Assembly: GCF_027107535.1 (NCBI RefSeq)
Contig: NZ_CP114283.1
Coordinates: forward strand, 7,254,001 to 7,318,000
Reading direction: 5' to 3'
Length of the DNA: 64,000 nt
From: Streptomyces aurantiacus
GTDB lineage: Bacteria; Actinomycetota; Actinomycetes; Streptomycetales; Streptomycetaceae
The notes under the pieces were generated by a model. It did not search any database, was not told the origin of the DNA, and saw only the letters and a program-made list of their open reading frames with translations. The translations under genes and the position numbers were made by a program. This document shows, piece by piece, positions 37,472-46,277 of the stretch. Positions within the stretch are counted from its first letter, which is position 1. Each line of letters opens with the position of its first letter.

Positions 37472-38976
37472 CCGCGCCTCTCAGAACCCGGGGGCGGAGC
37501 GATGTGCTCCGCCCCCGGGCGGCAGGCACCCTGGCGGGAATCACGGCGGTGGTCCTCACCGCCGTCGTCGTCGGCACGCCCGCCACCGGCGCCGAAGACC
37601 CGCCCGCCACCGGCGGTTACGAGCGGACCGCCCGCCTCACGACCGTCGGCAAACCGCTCGACCTGCTGCTGCACCCCGAGTCGGGGAAGCTGTACGTCGG
37701 GTCCGACACCGTCGCCGGTACGACGGGCGGAAGTCTGGCCGGGGTCTACGCCGTCGACCCGGCGGCCGGGAACGTACTGAGCTGGGTGAGGACCTCGCCC
37801 GGCAGTACGGGCGCGCCCGCCCAGCTCCCGGGGAAACGGCTGGCCGGACCACTGCCCGGTGACGGAGTGCACTACCTCGTCGGACTGCGCGGAGTCGCCG
37901 CCGCGAAGGACGGCGACGCGGCGGGGCGCGGCGGCTGGCTCACCGGCACGACGATCACGCAGGCCAAGGCCGGCGCGAAGGCCGGCTCGGTGGTCGTCGT
38001 ACGCGGGACGAAACTGGAGGAGGTCGCCGTCGGTGAGACGTCGGTGACCGTCGAGCGCTCCCTCACACTCCCGGCCACCGGCGGTCCGCTCGCCGTGGAC
38101 ACGGCGAGCGGACGGATCTGGGTGGCCGACAACGCCAACAGCCTGCTGCGCGGGGTCGATGCGGCCGCCTTCGCGCCGGACGGCAAGGACATCCCGCTCG
38201 GCCCGGGCGCCGCGGTGTCCTTCCTGGAGTGGGACGTCGAGCACGGGACAGTGTGGGCGGGGCGTGGTGCCGTGCTGGAGGCGTACGACATCGCCTCGGG
38301 CGAACTCGCCGCCGCCTTCCGGGCGAAGCCCGGGGACTCGGTCGCGGACGTCGCCGTCGACCCGCGTTCCGACCAGGCCTTCGCGGTGTGGCAGGACTAC
38401 GGCAATCCGCCGGAGGAGGGGGACGGCGTCGGGCAGCTCACGGTGTACGACACCGCCACGCTGAAGGATGCCGGCAAGGGTGCCGAACTTCCGGGGAACA
38501 ACGGCCAGTTGGGCAGCTCGTCCGTCGCGGTGACGCCGGGCGGCGGCTCGGTGTTCGTCGCGAGCCCTTCCGACGCCTCGCTCACCGTGTTCACGGCGCC
38601 GGCGCCGCCGACGCCCTCCGCCTCGCCGTCATCGTCGGATCCGGTGTCGCCGTCGCCCTCGGTGCCGGTCTCGCCCGGTCCGTCCGACGGGTCGCCCGAT
38701 CCGTCCCCCGGCGACTCGGGCCCGGATGCCGGCCCGACCGACTCCGGCACGACGGTCCCCGTCGACGGCCCGACGGCCGACGGGGACGGCACGGGTGGCA
38801 CGGGTGGCGGTGGAGCGCAGTCCACCACCGGTGGTGGCTCGTTCACCGCCGCCGGAGGCGGGTCGCTCGCCTCGACCGGCTCCGACGTGATCCTGCCCGC
38901 CGCGGCCGGTACGGCGGCACTGATCGCCTCCGGCACCGCGGCGGTCCTGTGGCGCCGCCGACGGGCCACGGCGTAG
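37468..38976 (+). CDS. LAXTG-anchored surface protein with beta-propeller-like domain
   Basis: A 502-residue cell-wall protein, coupled by a GTGA overlap to the previous gene. It has an N-terminal signal (ITAVVLTAVVVGTPATGA), then repeated propeller-like strands (KPLDLLLHPESGKLYVGSDT, GGPLAVDTASGRIWVADNAN, SVADVAVDPRSDQAFAVWQD). A Ser/Pro/Asp-rich stalk follows (about residues 385-430). The sorting signal comes last: LASTG, hydrophobic helix, and WRRRRATA. LAXTG is the class E sortase motif in Streptomyces. The protein is probably displayed on the wall beside the secreted upstream protein and controlled by the same iron box. Confidence 0.85.
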   Translation: MTAPLRTRGRSDVLRPRAAGTLAGITAVVLTAVVVGTPATGAEDPPATGGYERTARLTTVGKPLDLLLHPESGKLYVGSDTVAGTTGGSLAGVYAVDPAAGNVLSWVRTSPGSTGAPAQLPGKRLAGPLPGDGVHYLVGLRGVAAAKDGDAAGRGGWLTGTTITQAKAGAKAGSVVVVRGTKLEEVAVGETSVTVERSLTLPATGGPLAVDTASGRIWVADNANSLLRGVDAAAFAPDGKDIPLGPGAAVSFLEWDVEHGTVWAGRGAVLEAYDIASGELAAAFRAKPGDSVADVAVDPRSDQAFAVWQDYGNPPEEGDGVGQLTVYDTATLKDAGKGAELPGNNGQLGSSSVAVTPGGGSVFVASPSDASLTVFTAPAPPTPSASPSSSDPVSPSPSVPVSPGPSDGSPDPSPGDSGPDAGPTDSGTTVPVDGPTADGDGTGGTGGGGAQSTTGGGSFTAAGGGSLASTGSDVILPAAAGTAALIASGTAAVLWRRRRATA

Positions 38977-38997
38977 GCAGCGCGCCGGCGCGAAGGA

Positions 38998-39031
38998 CCG
39001 CGGAGGGAGACACGGACGGCTCCCTCCGCGG
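38998..39031 (+). terminator. 12-bp stem terminator
   Basis: Arms 38998-39009 (CCGCGGAGGGAG) and 39020-39031 with a 10-base loop, 21 bp after the surface-protein stop. It ends the iron-regulated operon. Confidence 0.8.
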
Positions 39032-39063
39032 CGGCCCGCGGCCGCGGGGACAGGACGGACAGC

Positions 39064-39131
39064 AGTGCGGGCGCGGCAACCGTGCGAGCGGGGCAACCGT
39101 GCGGGCGCGGCGGCCGTGCGGGCGCGGCAGG
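39064..39131. repeat. Four-copy 17-bp tandem repeat
   Basis: Units at 39064-39080, 39081-39097, 39098-39114 and 39115-39131, consensus CGTGCGGGCGCGGCAAC. It lies between the terminator and the AIM24 gene stop and is not coding in the genes annotated here. Confidence 0.85.
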
Positions 39132-39139
39132 GGCCCGCC

Positions 39140-39817
39140 TCAGTGCTGGGAGGCGCTCTGCGGTGTCGCCTCGCTCGGCCGTACGACGACGTACCCCTCT
39201 CCCTGGAGAACCAGCTGCACCGCCTCCCCCGAGCCGCCGCGGAGCATCGAGCCGATCGACTGCGAACGGTGCAGCGACGTCTGCAGGTTGGCCGTCCAGC
39301 CGACGATGGCGTCCGTGTCGACGTACACGGGCCACTGCGGTGAGACCGGGATGACCAGCGGGTTGCCCTCGCAGACGAGACCGAGCCTGCCCTGCCCGGT
39401 GAAGACGCTGTTGAACAGCCCTCCGCCGGTCATGCCCGCGCCCTTCACCGTCTTGATCTCGTACTTGAGTGAGGCGTCGAAGCACAGCACGTTGCGGCCG
39501 TTGACGGTGAAGACGTCGCCGGGGTCGATGTCGATGATGAAGCAGTTCTGTGCCTCGTGCGCGAACCAGGCCTCCCCCTGTCCGCGCACCGCCATGAGGG
39601 GCAGGCCCTCTCCGGTGACGGCCCGTTTGAGCATGCCGCCGACGCCCTGGCCCTTGCGCTCGAACTGCAGGTTGCCGCGGTAGGCGATCATCGCGCCCTG
39701 CCGGGCGAGCATCTCTCCGTTGACGGCGTACCTGATCGACTTGGCGTTCTGCACGCTCATGCCCGCCGTGGCGGCCGGCTGCACCATGTACTCGCTGGAA
39801 AACAGATCACCCTTCAT
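39140..39817 (-). CDS. AIM24 family protein
   Basis: A 225-residue protein with the beta-helical TraT/AIM24 fold. Segments are KSIRYAVNGEMLARQGAMIA, GEGLPLMAVRGQGEAWFAHE, IIDIDPGDVFTVNGRNVLCF, and TGQGRLGLVCEGNPLVIPV. Bacterial members have no firmly known function; the yeast namesake is a mitochondrial membrane protein. There is no signal peptide or membrane helix. The start at 39817 (MKGDLFSSEYMVQ) matches the family start. It lies downstream of the S8 protease but is separated from it by a strong terminator. Confidence 0.9.
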   Translation of the reverse strand: MKGDLFSSEYMVQPAATAGMSVQNAKSIRYAVNGEMLARQGAMIAYRGNLQFERKGQGVGGMLKRAVTGEGLPLMAVRGQGEAWFAHEAQNCFIIDIDPGDVFTVNGRNVLCFDASLKYEIKTVKGAGMTGGGLFNSVFTGQGRLGLVCEGNPLVIPVSPQWPVYVDTDAIVGWTANLQTSLHRSQSIGSMLRGGSGEAVQLVLQGEGYVVVRPSEATPQSASQH

Positions 39818-39907
39818 CCGGGCATCCTGTCCCGGAGGCGGCGATTCCACCATCCTGCCGGGGGAGGAAAGGCGGCGACGAAGGTATCGGGCGGCACGAC
39901 GAAAGGC

Positions 39908-39941
39908 GGGGCGGTCGACGCCCGCTCGCGTCGACCGCCCC
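39908..39941 (-). terminator. 14-bp stem terminator after the S8 protease
   Basis: Arms 39908-39921 (GGGGCGGTCGACGC) and 39928-39941 with a 6-base loop. Flanking GAAAGGC / GGCCTTTC bases can extend the stem. It lies 100 bp after the protease stop. Confidence 0.85.
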
Positions 39942-40041
39942 GCGGGGCCTTTCGGCCCCACCCTGTGGGGGGTGGTTTCTCAGTGCCCGGCCCGCTGTCG
40001 GCCGGTGGTCGGGCGATCGTCTCGCGATCGCCGTTGCACGG

Positions 40042-41847
40042 TCAGAAGGTCAGCTTCCAGCTGTTGATCCGGCCGGTGTCGGCCGAGGCCACGTCCTGGA
40101 CGCGCAGCTTCCACGTCCCGTTGGCGGTCTCGCCGGAGGCGTCCACGGTGTAGGTGGCGCTGACGTTGTCGGCCGAGTCCGAGGTGCTGGACGGCTTCAG
40201 GCGGAACGCCGTGCCGTCCGGGGCGACCAGGTCGATCACCAGGTCACCGCGGAAGGTGTGGGTGATGTCGACGCCGACCTGGAGGGCGGACGGGGCGTTG
40301 CCGGTGCGGCCGCTGACCGCGACCGGCGACTCGACGGCCGAGCCCGCGTCGGGGATCGCGACGGCGGCGGTGCTGGAGAAGGTCGTGCCGGTGGAGCCGC
40401 CGGAGCCGCTCACGGCCTGCACGGTCTTGGCCGCGTCGGCCAGACCGGCGCCGCAGCCGCCCGAGCAGGTGCCGGGCAGGGCACGGGAGTTGGTCTTGAT
40501 CGCCGACTCGATCTGGGCCGGCGTCAGCGCGGAGTTCGCCGACTTGGCGAGCGCGGCGAGGCCCGCGATGTGCGGGGCGGCCATGCTGGTGCCCTGGTAG
40601 TACTCGTACGACTCCGAACCGGCCGTCTTCGTACCCGCGTTCAGCGTGGAGAGGATGCCGTTGGCGGTGGTGGAGTTGGTCTCGCCGCCGGGGGCCGCGA
40701 TGTCCACGGTCGAGCCGAAGTTGGAGTAGTAGGCCTTGGAGCCGGTGCGGCCCAGCGCCGCCACCGAGATGACGTTGCTGCAGCTCGCCGGCGAGTAGTT
40801 GGCCGCGTTGGCGTTGCTGTTGCCCGCCGCGACGACGACCGTCGTACCGCGGCCGACGGCGTTGTTGATCGCGGTCTGGGTGGCCGTGGTGCAGGCGCCG
40901 CCACCGCCGAGGCTCATGTTGATGACCTTGGCGACGTTGGCGTTGGCCGGGACGCCGGAGACCGTGCCGCCGGACGCCCAGGTGATGGCGTCGATGATGT
41001 CGGAGTCGTAGCCGCCGCACTTGCCGAGGACACGCAGCGGGGAGATCTTCGCGTTGTACGCGATGCCCGCGACGCCCTTGCCGTTGTTGGTGGCGGCGGC
41101 GATGGTGCCCGCGACGTGCGTGCCGTGCCAGGAGGAGTCACTGGCCGGGGCGCCGGCCTGGCACTCGCCCGCGGCGGACCAGTCGCCCGGGTCGGCCGGG
41201 TTGCTGTCGCGTCCGTTGCCGTCGACCGAGACCGCGGTGTCGGAGATGAAGTCGTAGCCCGCGACGATGTTGGCCGCGAGGTCGGAGTGGGTGACGTAAC
41301 CGGTGTCGATGACGGCGACGGTCACGCCGGTGCCGGTCGCGGTGGTCCAGGCACCGGGGACACGCATGCCCGCGGTGGACTCGAAGAGGTCCCACTGCTT
41401 GCTGTACTCGGTGTCGTTCGGGTCGGCCTGCGGCTTGTTGAGGCGGTCCGGCACGGCGTACGCGACCTGCGGGTCTGCCCGGAACTCGGCGACGACGTCG
41501 GCCACATCGGCCTTGCTCAGCCGGTCACCCAGGTCGACCAGCGCGGCACCGGTGCCGAGGCGGCGCTGGAAGTCGAGGTCCTCCCCGGCCTCCTCGCCCT
41601 TGGCCTCGGCGTCCGCGGCGGCGGCCTTGTTCGACTTGGCCTCGGTGGCGCCCGCCTTGTAGCCGACGATCAGCCGCTCGGCCGGGGCGGTCACGGCGGC
41701 GGCAGCGGTCTTCGCGACCTCGTCGGAGGGGACCGTGGCGGTGGCCGGGCCGGCCAGCGCGAGGGACGTGACCGTCCCGGCCATCAGCGTCGCGGATATC
41801 GCGGCGACGGATATCAGCTTCCGTCTCGCGGGTCGTGGAGTACGCAA
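40042..41847 (-). CDS. Secreted S8 family serine protease with P-domain
   Basis: A protein of about 601 residues. It starts with a basic signal peptide (RTPRPARRKLISVAAISATL), followed by an I9-type propeptide (about 50-140: RLIVGYKAGATEAKSNK and DPQVAYAVPD). The subtilase domain has the complete triad: VAVIDTGYVTHSD (Asp), SSWHGTHVAGTIAA (His) and YYQGTSMAAPHIAG (Ser), with the oxyanion Asn in VVVAAGNSNAN. The C-terminal about 110 residues are a P-domain (TFRGDLVIDLVAPDGTAFRL, ANGTWKLRVQDVA). The TTG at 41845-41847 is preferred because GAAAGG lies 7 bases upstream. An ATG at 41901 would add 18 residues without a ribosome site. It is a degradative extracellular enzyme, possibly also a target of the SSI inhibitor. 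Confidence 0.93.
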   Translation of the reverse strand: MRTPRPARRKLISVAAISATLMAGTVTSLALAGPATATVPSDEVAKTAAAAVTAPAERLIVGYKAGATEAKSNKAAAADAEAKGEEAGEDLDFQRRLGTGAALVDLGDRLSKADVADVVAEFRADPQVAYAVPDRLNKPQADPNDTEYSKQWDLFESTAGMRVPGAWTTATGTGVTVAVIDTGYVTHSDLAANIVAGYDFISDTAVSVDGNGRDSNPADPGDWSAAGECQAGAPASDSSWHGTHVAGTIAAATNNGKGVAGIAYNAKISPLRVLGKCGGYDSDIIDAITWASGGTVSGVPANANVAKVINMSLGGGGACTTATQTAINNAVGRGTTVVVAAGNSNANAANYSPASCSNVISVAALGRTGSKAYYSNFGSTVDIAAPGGETNSTTANGILSTLNAGTKTAGSESYEYYQGTSMAAPHIAGLAALAKSANSALTPAQIESAIKTNSRALPGTCSGGCGAGLADAAKTVQAVSGSGGSTGTTFSSTAAVAIPDAGSAVESPVAVSGRTGNAPSALQVGVDITHTFRGDLVIDLVAPDGTAFRLKPSSTSDSADNVSATYTVDASGETANGTWKLRVQDVASADTGRINSWKLTF

Positions 41848-41970
41848 GGAAGTGCCTTTCGTGGCCGGCTCCGGACAGCGCGCGAAAGCGGTGCGGAGCA
41901 TCGGTCGATTCGCTTCGTCGTCGAAGCGGCGGGGGGTGCGAGCGAAAAGCGCGTCAGCCGGCCATGCGCA

Positions 41971-42023
41971 GCGACCTATCAGGGGTTACCTGTGGTTCGA
42001 CTGTGGCTCGAACAATAGGTCGC
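41971..42023. promoter_or_regulatory. Nested inverted repeats upstream of the S8 protease
   Basis: Outer arms GCGACCTAT (41971-41979) and ATAGGTCGC (42015-42023) enclose inner arms GTTCGA (41995-42000) and TCGAAC (42008-42013). The block lies 124-176 bp upstream of the protease start and could be an operator pair or a leader hairpin. Confidence 0.5.
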
Positions 42024-42151
42024 GCCTTTGACCCGGGGATACGGGGAAAACCCTCGATCCATGGCCGGGAACCCCCTACGGAGAAAGGCGGTTGACGGGA
42101 AAGGGCACCCTTTTCACACGTTCGGCCCGGTCTCGGCCGGCCTCGCGCGAC

Positions 42152-42221
42152 GGCCGGTTCTCAAGTGGTGGTCGGCTCTCGGGCGGAGGCCGGTTCTCGA
42201 GTGGCGGCCGGTTCCCAGTCC
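42152..42221. repeat. Imperfect 18-bp tandem repeat
   Basis: About four units beginning at 42152, 42170, 42188 and 42206, consensus GGCCGGTTCTCGAGTGGM. They sit just after the stop codon of the ABC exporter gene. Confidence 0.7.
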
Positions 42222-42230
42222 GGCCGGCCC

Positions 42231-43997
42231 TCAGGCGGCGTCGGTGGCCGCGAGGAACTGCGTGGCGGCGAGTTCCGCGTACAGGGGGTCGCCCGCGACG
42301 AGTTCGCGGTGGGTGCCCACGGCCCGTACCCGCCCGGCGTCCATGACGACGATGCGGTCGGCCATGGTGACGGTGGACAGCCGGTGGGCGACGACCAGGA
42401 CCGTGGTGGTGCGGGCGACATCGGCGACCGTGTCGCGCAGCGCGGCTTCGTTGACCGCGTCGAGCTGGCTGGTGGCCTCGTCGAGCAGCAGCAGCCGGGG
42501 CCGCCGCAGAAGGGCCCGGGCGATGGCGACGCGCTGCCGCTCGCCGCCGGAGAGCTTGGTGCCGCGGTGGCCCACGAGCGTGTCCACGCCCTTCGGCAGC
42601 CGGTCGACGAGGGAGTCGAGCCGGGTGGTCTTGAGCGCGCGGAGCAGTTCGGCGTCGTCGGCGTCGGGATTGCCGAGCAGGAGGTTGTCGCGGAGGCTGC
42701 CGGACAGGACGGGCGCGTCCTGCTCGACGTAGCCGATGGCCGACCGGAGCCCCGACACCTCCCAGTCGGTGAGGTCCCGGCCGTCCAGCGTGATGGTCCC
42801 CTCCTCGGGGTCGTAGAACCGCTCGATGAGGGAGAACACGGTGGTCTTGCCTGCGCCCGACGGTCCCACGAAGGCGGTCATGCCGCGCGGAGGGACGGCG
42901 AAGGTCACGCCGTGGTGGACGTACGGCAGGTCGTCGTCGTACCGGAAGCGGACGTCCTCGAACGTGATCGAGGCGGGCTCGGCGCCGGGGCCGGGCAGCG
43001 GGGCGGGCTCGGAGGCCGGCTCGGCGGGCAGCCGCCTGGCCTCCTCGATGCGGGCCAGGGCGGCCGAGCCGCTCTGGTACTGGGCGACCGCTCCGACGAC
43101 CTGCTGGATGGGCGACATCAGGTAGAAGACGTACAGCAGGAAGGCGACGAGGGTGCCGATGTCGACGGCTCCGGTCGCGACGCGCGCGCCGCCCACGGCG
43201 AGGACGGTGATGAACGCGACCTGCATCGACAGACCGGCCGTGTTCCCCGCCAGTGCCGACCACTTGGCGGCCCGGACGCTCTGGCGCCAGGACTCCTCGG
43301 CCGCCGCGTGCACGGCCCGCTCCTCGCGGTGCTCGGCGCCGGACGCCTTGATCGTCCGCAGTGCGCCCAGGGTCCGCTCCAGCGACGCGCCCATCGCCCC
43401 GACCGCGTCCTGGGCCCGCCTGCTGGCCCGGTTGATGCGCGGGACGATCACGCCGATCACCGTGCCCGCGGCCAGGACCACGCCCAGGGTGACGGCGGTG
43501 AGCACCGGATCGACGAACCCCATCAGGGCGAGCGTGGCCACGAGGGTGAGTCCGCCGGTGCCGAGGCCCACCAGCGAGTCTGTGGTGACCTCCCGCAGGA
43601 GGGTGGTGTCCGAGGTGATCCGGGCCATCAGGTCCCCGGGCTCGCTCCGGTCGACGGAGGCTATGCGCAGGCGCAGCAGGTGCGAGACGAGGCCCCGCCG
43701 TGCACCGAGCACGACGGACTCGGCGGTGTACCGCAGCACGTACGAACCCAGCGCGCCGATCGCGGCGTTCGTGACGACCAGGGCCGACATCGCCAGCAGC
43801 GCGCCGGTGATCGCCCGGTCGTGGCCCAGGTCGTCGATCAGGGACCTGGCCACCAGCGGCAGCGCGAGCCCCGCCGCCCCGGTCAGGAGCGACAGCACGG
43901 CTCCGAGCAGCAGCGTCCAGCGGTAGGGGCGCACGTAGGCGAGCAGCAGCCGCCACGCCGGTGTGGCTGCTGGGCCGGACGGCTGGGACTGCGGCAC
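42231..43997 (-). CDS. ABC exporter, fused membrane and ATPase domains
   Basis: A 588-residue half-transporter of the multidrug/lipid exporter type. Six transmembrane helices (about 15-310) precede the ATPase domain (about 345-580). ATPase motifs are intact: Walker [11 protein letters not shown]-loop [13 protein letters not shown], signature [12 protein letters not shown], Walker [13 protein letters not shown] and the H-loop VVAHRLSTV. It acts as a homodimer or with another half; no partner gene is adjacent, so a homodimer is likely. The GTG at 43995-43997 follows GGGGAG and directly precedes the first basic segment. The substrate is unknown. Confidence 0.93.
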   Translation of the reverse strand: MPQSQPSGPAATPAWRLLLAYVRPYRWTLLLGAVLSLLTGAAGLALPLVARSLIDDLGHDRAITGALLAMSALVVTNAAIGALGSYVLRYTAESVVLGARRGLVSHLLRLRIASVDRSEPGDLMARITSDTTLLREVTTDSLVGLGTGGLTLVATLALMGFVDPVLTAVTLGVVLAAGTVIGVIVPRINRASRRAQDAVGAMGASLERTLGALRTIKASGAEHREERAVHAAAEESWRQSVRAAKWSALAGNTAGLSMQVAFITVLAVGGARVATGAVDIGTLVAFLLYVFYLMSPIQQVVGAVAQYQSGSAALARIEEARRLPAEPASEPAPLPGPGAEPASITFEDVRFRYDDDLPYVHHGVTFAVPPRGMTAFVGPSGAGKTTVFSLIERFYDPEEGTITLDGRDLTDWEVSGLRSAIGYVEQDAPVLSGSLRDNLLLGNPDADDAELLRALKTTRLDSLVDRLPKGVDTLVGHRGTKLSGGERQRVAIARALLRRPRLLLLDEATSQLDAVNEAALRDTVADVARTTTVLVVAHRLSTVTMADRIVVMDAGRVRAVGTHRELVAGDPLYAELAATQFLAATDAA

Positions 43998-44303
43998 GGT
44001 ACTCCCCCTCGGACGGTCGGCTCCCCTTCCCCTCCGGGCCGGAGTCTCGTCCGGGGTCCGGAAGGGGTCGATGAAGTATCGCCGATGCCGCTGACAGTGC
44101 CGTAGGGGATTTCCGCCGGGCGGCCCCGGGTCCGGGTGCCGTCCTTCGGTGCCCGGCTCACGAGCGCGGGCCGGGCAGCCGCGCCGTGCGGCCCTCACCG
44201 GTGTCGGTCGGCCGCAGCACGCAGCCCTCGCCCTCGCCGTTCGACGGCGGGAGCGGCAGGAGCGGCAGGACGCTGTGTCCGGTGGCGGTCGCCTGTCGGC
44301 GGG
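43998..44303. other. Intergenic region, no gene
   Basis: This 306-bp gap lies between the ABC exporter start and the monooxygenase stop. It carries the exporter promoter and possibly the end of the oxidation operon. A GC-rich hairpin-like stretch (GGGAGCGGCAGGAGCGGCAG, about 44250-44269) is visible, but no coding frame. Confidence 0.4.
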
Positions 44304-46133
44304 TCACTCGACGATGACGTCGCTCATGCCGCCGTCGGTGCGCCAGTTCCTGAGCAGTTCGTGGAAGGCGACCGGCCCGTCGCCGTACGACTCGCTGCGC
44401 CGCCTGGGCCTGCCCTCGTTGTTGTAGTACCCGGGGGTGCACTCGGCCTGGAACGCGTAGAGGTCCGCGGCCTTCTCCCGGATCGCGGCGACCCAGGCGG
44501 TCTCGGCCTCGACGGTCGGCTCGACGTACCGGGCCCGGCGCCTGCGTGCCTCGGCGACGATCTCGGCGACGTGGGTGGCCTGTTCGTCGAGGATGTGGAC
44601 GTAGTTCACGGCGCTGGCGTTCTGCAGCGGACCGAGCTGGAAGAGGTTGGGGAATCCGTTGCTGGAGAAGCCGTGGAGCGTTCTCACCCCCTGCCGCCAG
44701 GACGCGGGCAGTTCGGCGCCGTCGCGGCCGTACACCGGGAGCCGGCCGGACAGGATTCCCGAGACGCCGACCTCGAAGCCGGTCGCGAAGATGACGCAGT
44801 CGACCGCGTACTCCGTGCCGCCGGCCACGACGGCGTTCTCGGTGATGCGCTCGACGCCGCCGTGGTCGGCGGTGTCCACCAGCGTCACGCCGGGCCGGTT
44901 GAACGTGTCCAGGTAGTGGTCGCTGAAGGTGGGCCGCTTGCACATGTACCGGTACCAGGGCTTGAGTGCCTCGGCGGTCGCGGGGTCCTCGACGAGAGAG
45001 TCGACCCGGGCACGGATCTCGTTCATCTTCTGGAAGTCGGCCAGCTCGTTCAGGCGGTCGCGTTCCTCCGCCGGAAGGTTGGCGTAGTTGTTGGTCGGGA
45101 TGAGGTTCTGCAGCAGCCGGGCGCTGCTGGTCCAGCCGTCGTCCACCAGGTCCTCGTCGGTGCGGGTGCCGGTGACGGTCCTGAGGAAGTTGTCCCTGCG
45201 GCGGCGCTGCCAGCCCGGTTCGAGCGAGGCGGCCCAGCGGGGGTCGGTGGGGCGCTGGCCCCGCACGTCGACCGAGGAGGGGGTGCGCTGGAACACGTAC
45301 AACTGCCGTGCGTCGCGGCCCAGATGCGGCACGACCTGGACGGCGGTCGCTCCGGTGCCGATCAGGGCCACGCGCTTGTCGGAGAGCCGGTGCAGGTTCC
45401 CGTTCGCGTCGCCACCCGTGTACGCGTAGTCCCAGCGGCTGGTGTGGAAGGTGTGCCCCTTGAAGGTCTCGATGCCGGGGATGCCCGGGAGCTTCGCCTG
45501 GCTGAGCGTGCCGCTGGAGACCACCACGTAGCGTGCCCGTACGCGGTCGCCGCGGTCGGTGCCGACCACCCATTCCAACTCGGTGTCGTCCCAGCGCAGT
45601 TCGGTCGCCTGCGTCCGGAAGCAGGCGCCGTCGTACAGGTCGAACCGGCGCGCAATCGCCCGCGCGTGCTGCCGGATCTCCTCGCCCGGCGCGTATTTCC
45701 ACTCGGGGATGTGGCCGACCTCTTCGAGCAGCGGCATGTAGACGTACGACTCGATGTCGCAGTGGATGCCCGGGTACCGGTTCCAGTACCAGGTCCCGCC
45801 GAAGTCACCCGCCTTCTCGATGATCCGGATCGACTCCACGCCCGCCTGCCGCAGCCGCGCCCCGGCGAGCAGACCGCCGAAGCCGCCGCCGACGACCACC
45901 GCCTCGACCCGGTCGTGCAGCGGCTCCCGCGTGAACTCCGGTTCCTCCACGTACGGGTCGTCCGCGTAGTAGCCGAACTCTCCCGCGATGCGCTGGTACT
46001 GCGCGTTTCCTTCCGGCCGGATGCGGCGGTCGCGCTCGGCCCGGTATCGCGCACGCAGGGCGTCCGGGTCGAAGCCGGGCCCGTCCGGGCCTGACGGGGA
46101 CCTGCCGGACGAGGCGTGGGGAGTGGGGGGCAT
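44304..46133 (-). CDS. Baeyer-Villiger flavin monooxygenase
   Basis: A 609-residue class B flavoprotein. It has a FAD-binding Rossmann motif (VVVGGGFGGLLAG, near residue 85), the Baeyer-Villiger fingerprint FKGHTFHTSRWD (consensus FxGxxxHxxxWD) near 225, and an NADPH motif (VALIGTGATAVQVVPHLG) near 260. The N-terminal extension and the FDPDALRARYRAERDRR segment place it with the long (about 600-residue) type that acts on large cyclic ketones and steroids. It inserts oxygen next to a ketone using NADPH. It lies 144 bp downstream of the ferredoxin reductase on the same strand, so it probably belongs to the P450 operon. The ATG at 46133 has AAGGACAGGT just upstream. Confidence 0.92.
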   Translation of the reverse strand: MPPTPHASSGRSPSGPDGPGFDPDALRARYRAERDRRIRPEGNAQYQRIAGEFGYYADDPYVEEPEFTREPLHDRVEAVVVGGGFGGLLAGARLRQAGVESIRIIEKAGDFGGTWYWNRYPGIHCDIESYVYMPLLEEVGHIPEWKYAPGEEIRQHARAIARRFDLYDGACFRTQATELRWDDTELEWVVGTDRGDRVRARYVVVSSGTLSQAKLPGIPGIETFKGHTFHTSRWDYAYTGGDANGNLHRLSDKRVALIGTGATAVQVVPHLGRDARQLYVFQRTPSSVDVRGQRPTDPRWAASLEPGWQRRRRDNFLRTVTGTRTDEDLVDDGWTSSARLLQNLIPTNNYANLPAEERDRLNELADFQKMNEIRARVDSLVEDPATAEALKPWYRYMCKRPTFSDHYLDTFNRPGVTLVDTADHGGVERITENAVVAGGTEYAVDCVIFATGFEVGVSGILSGRLPVYGRDGAELPASWRQGVRTLHGFSSNGFPNLFQLGPLQNASAVNYVHILDEQATHVAEIVAEARRRRARYVEPTVEAETAWVAAIREKAADLYAFQAECTPGYYNNEGRPRRRSESYGDGPVAFHELLRNWRTDGGMSDVIVE

Positions 46134-46277
46134 ACCTGTCCTTCTGCTGTGGGGCCTGCGGTCGGGTGGGGACGAGTGCGCTGTGCCTGGTCCGGCGGCG
46201 GACCGTCCGCCGTGGCCGTCCTCTTTCCTTTCGGTGGCTCGAACTGCCGTCATCCTGCGACCTCTTGACCGCAACGG

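Noticed and set aside
40258..42018. A plus-strand Gly/Val/Arg-rich frame opposite the S8 protease
   Set aside because: Shadow of the protease; composition is an artefact of its codon usage.
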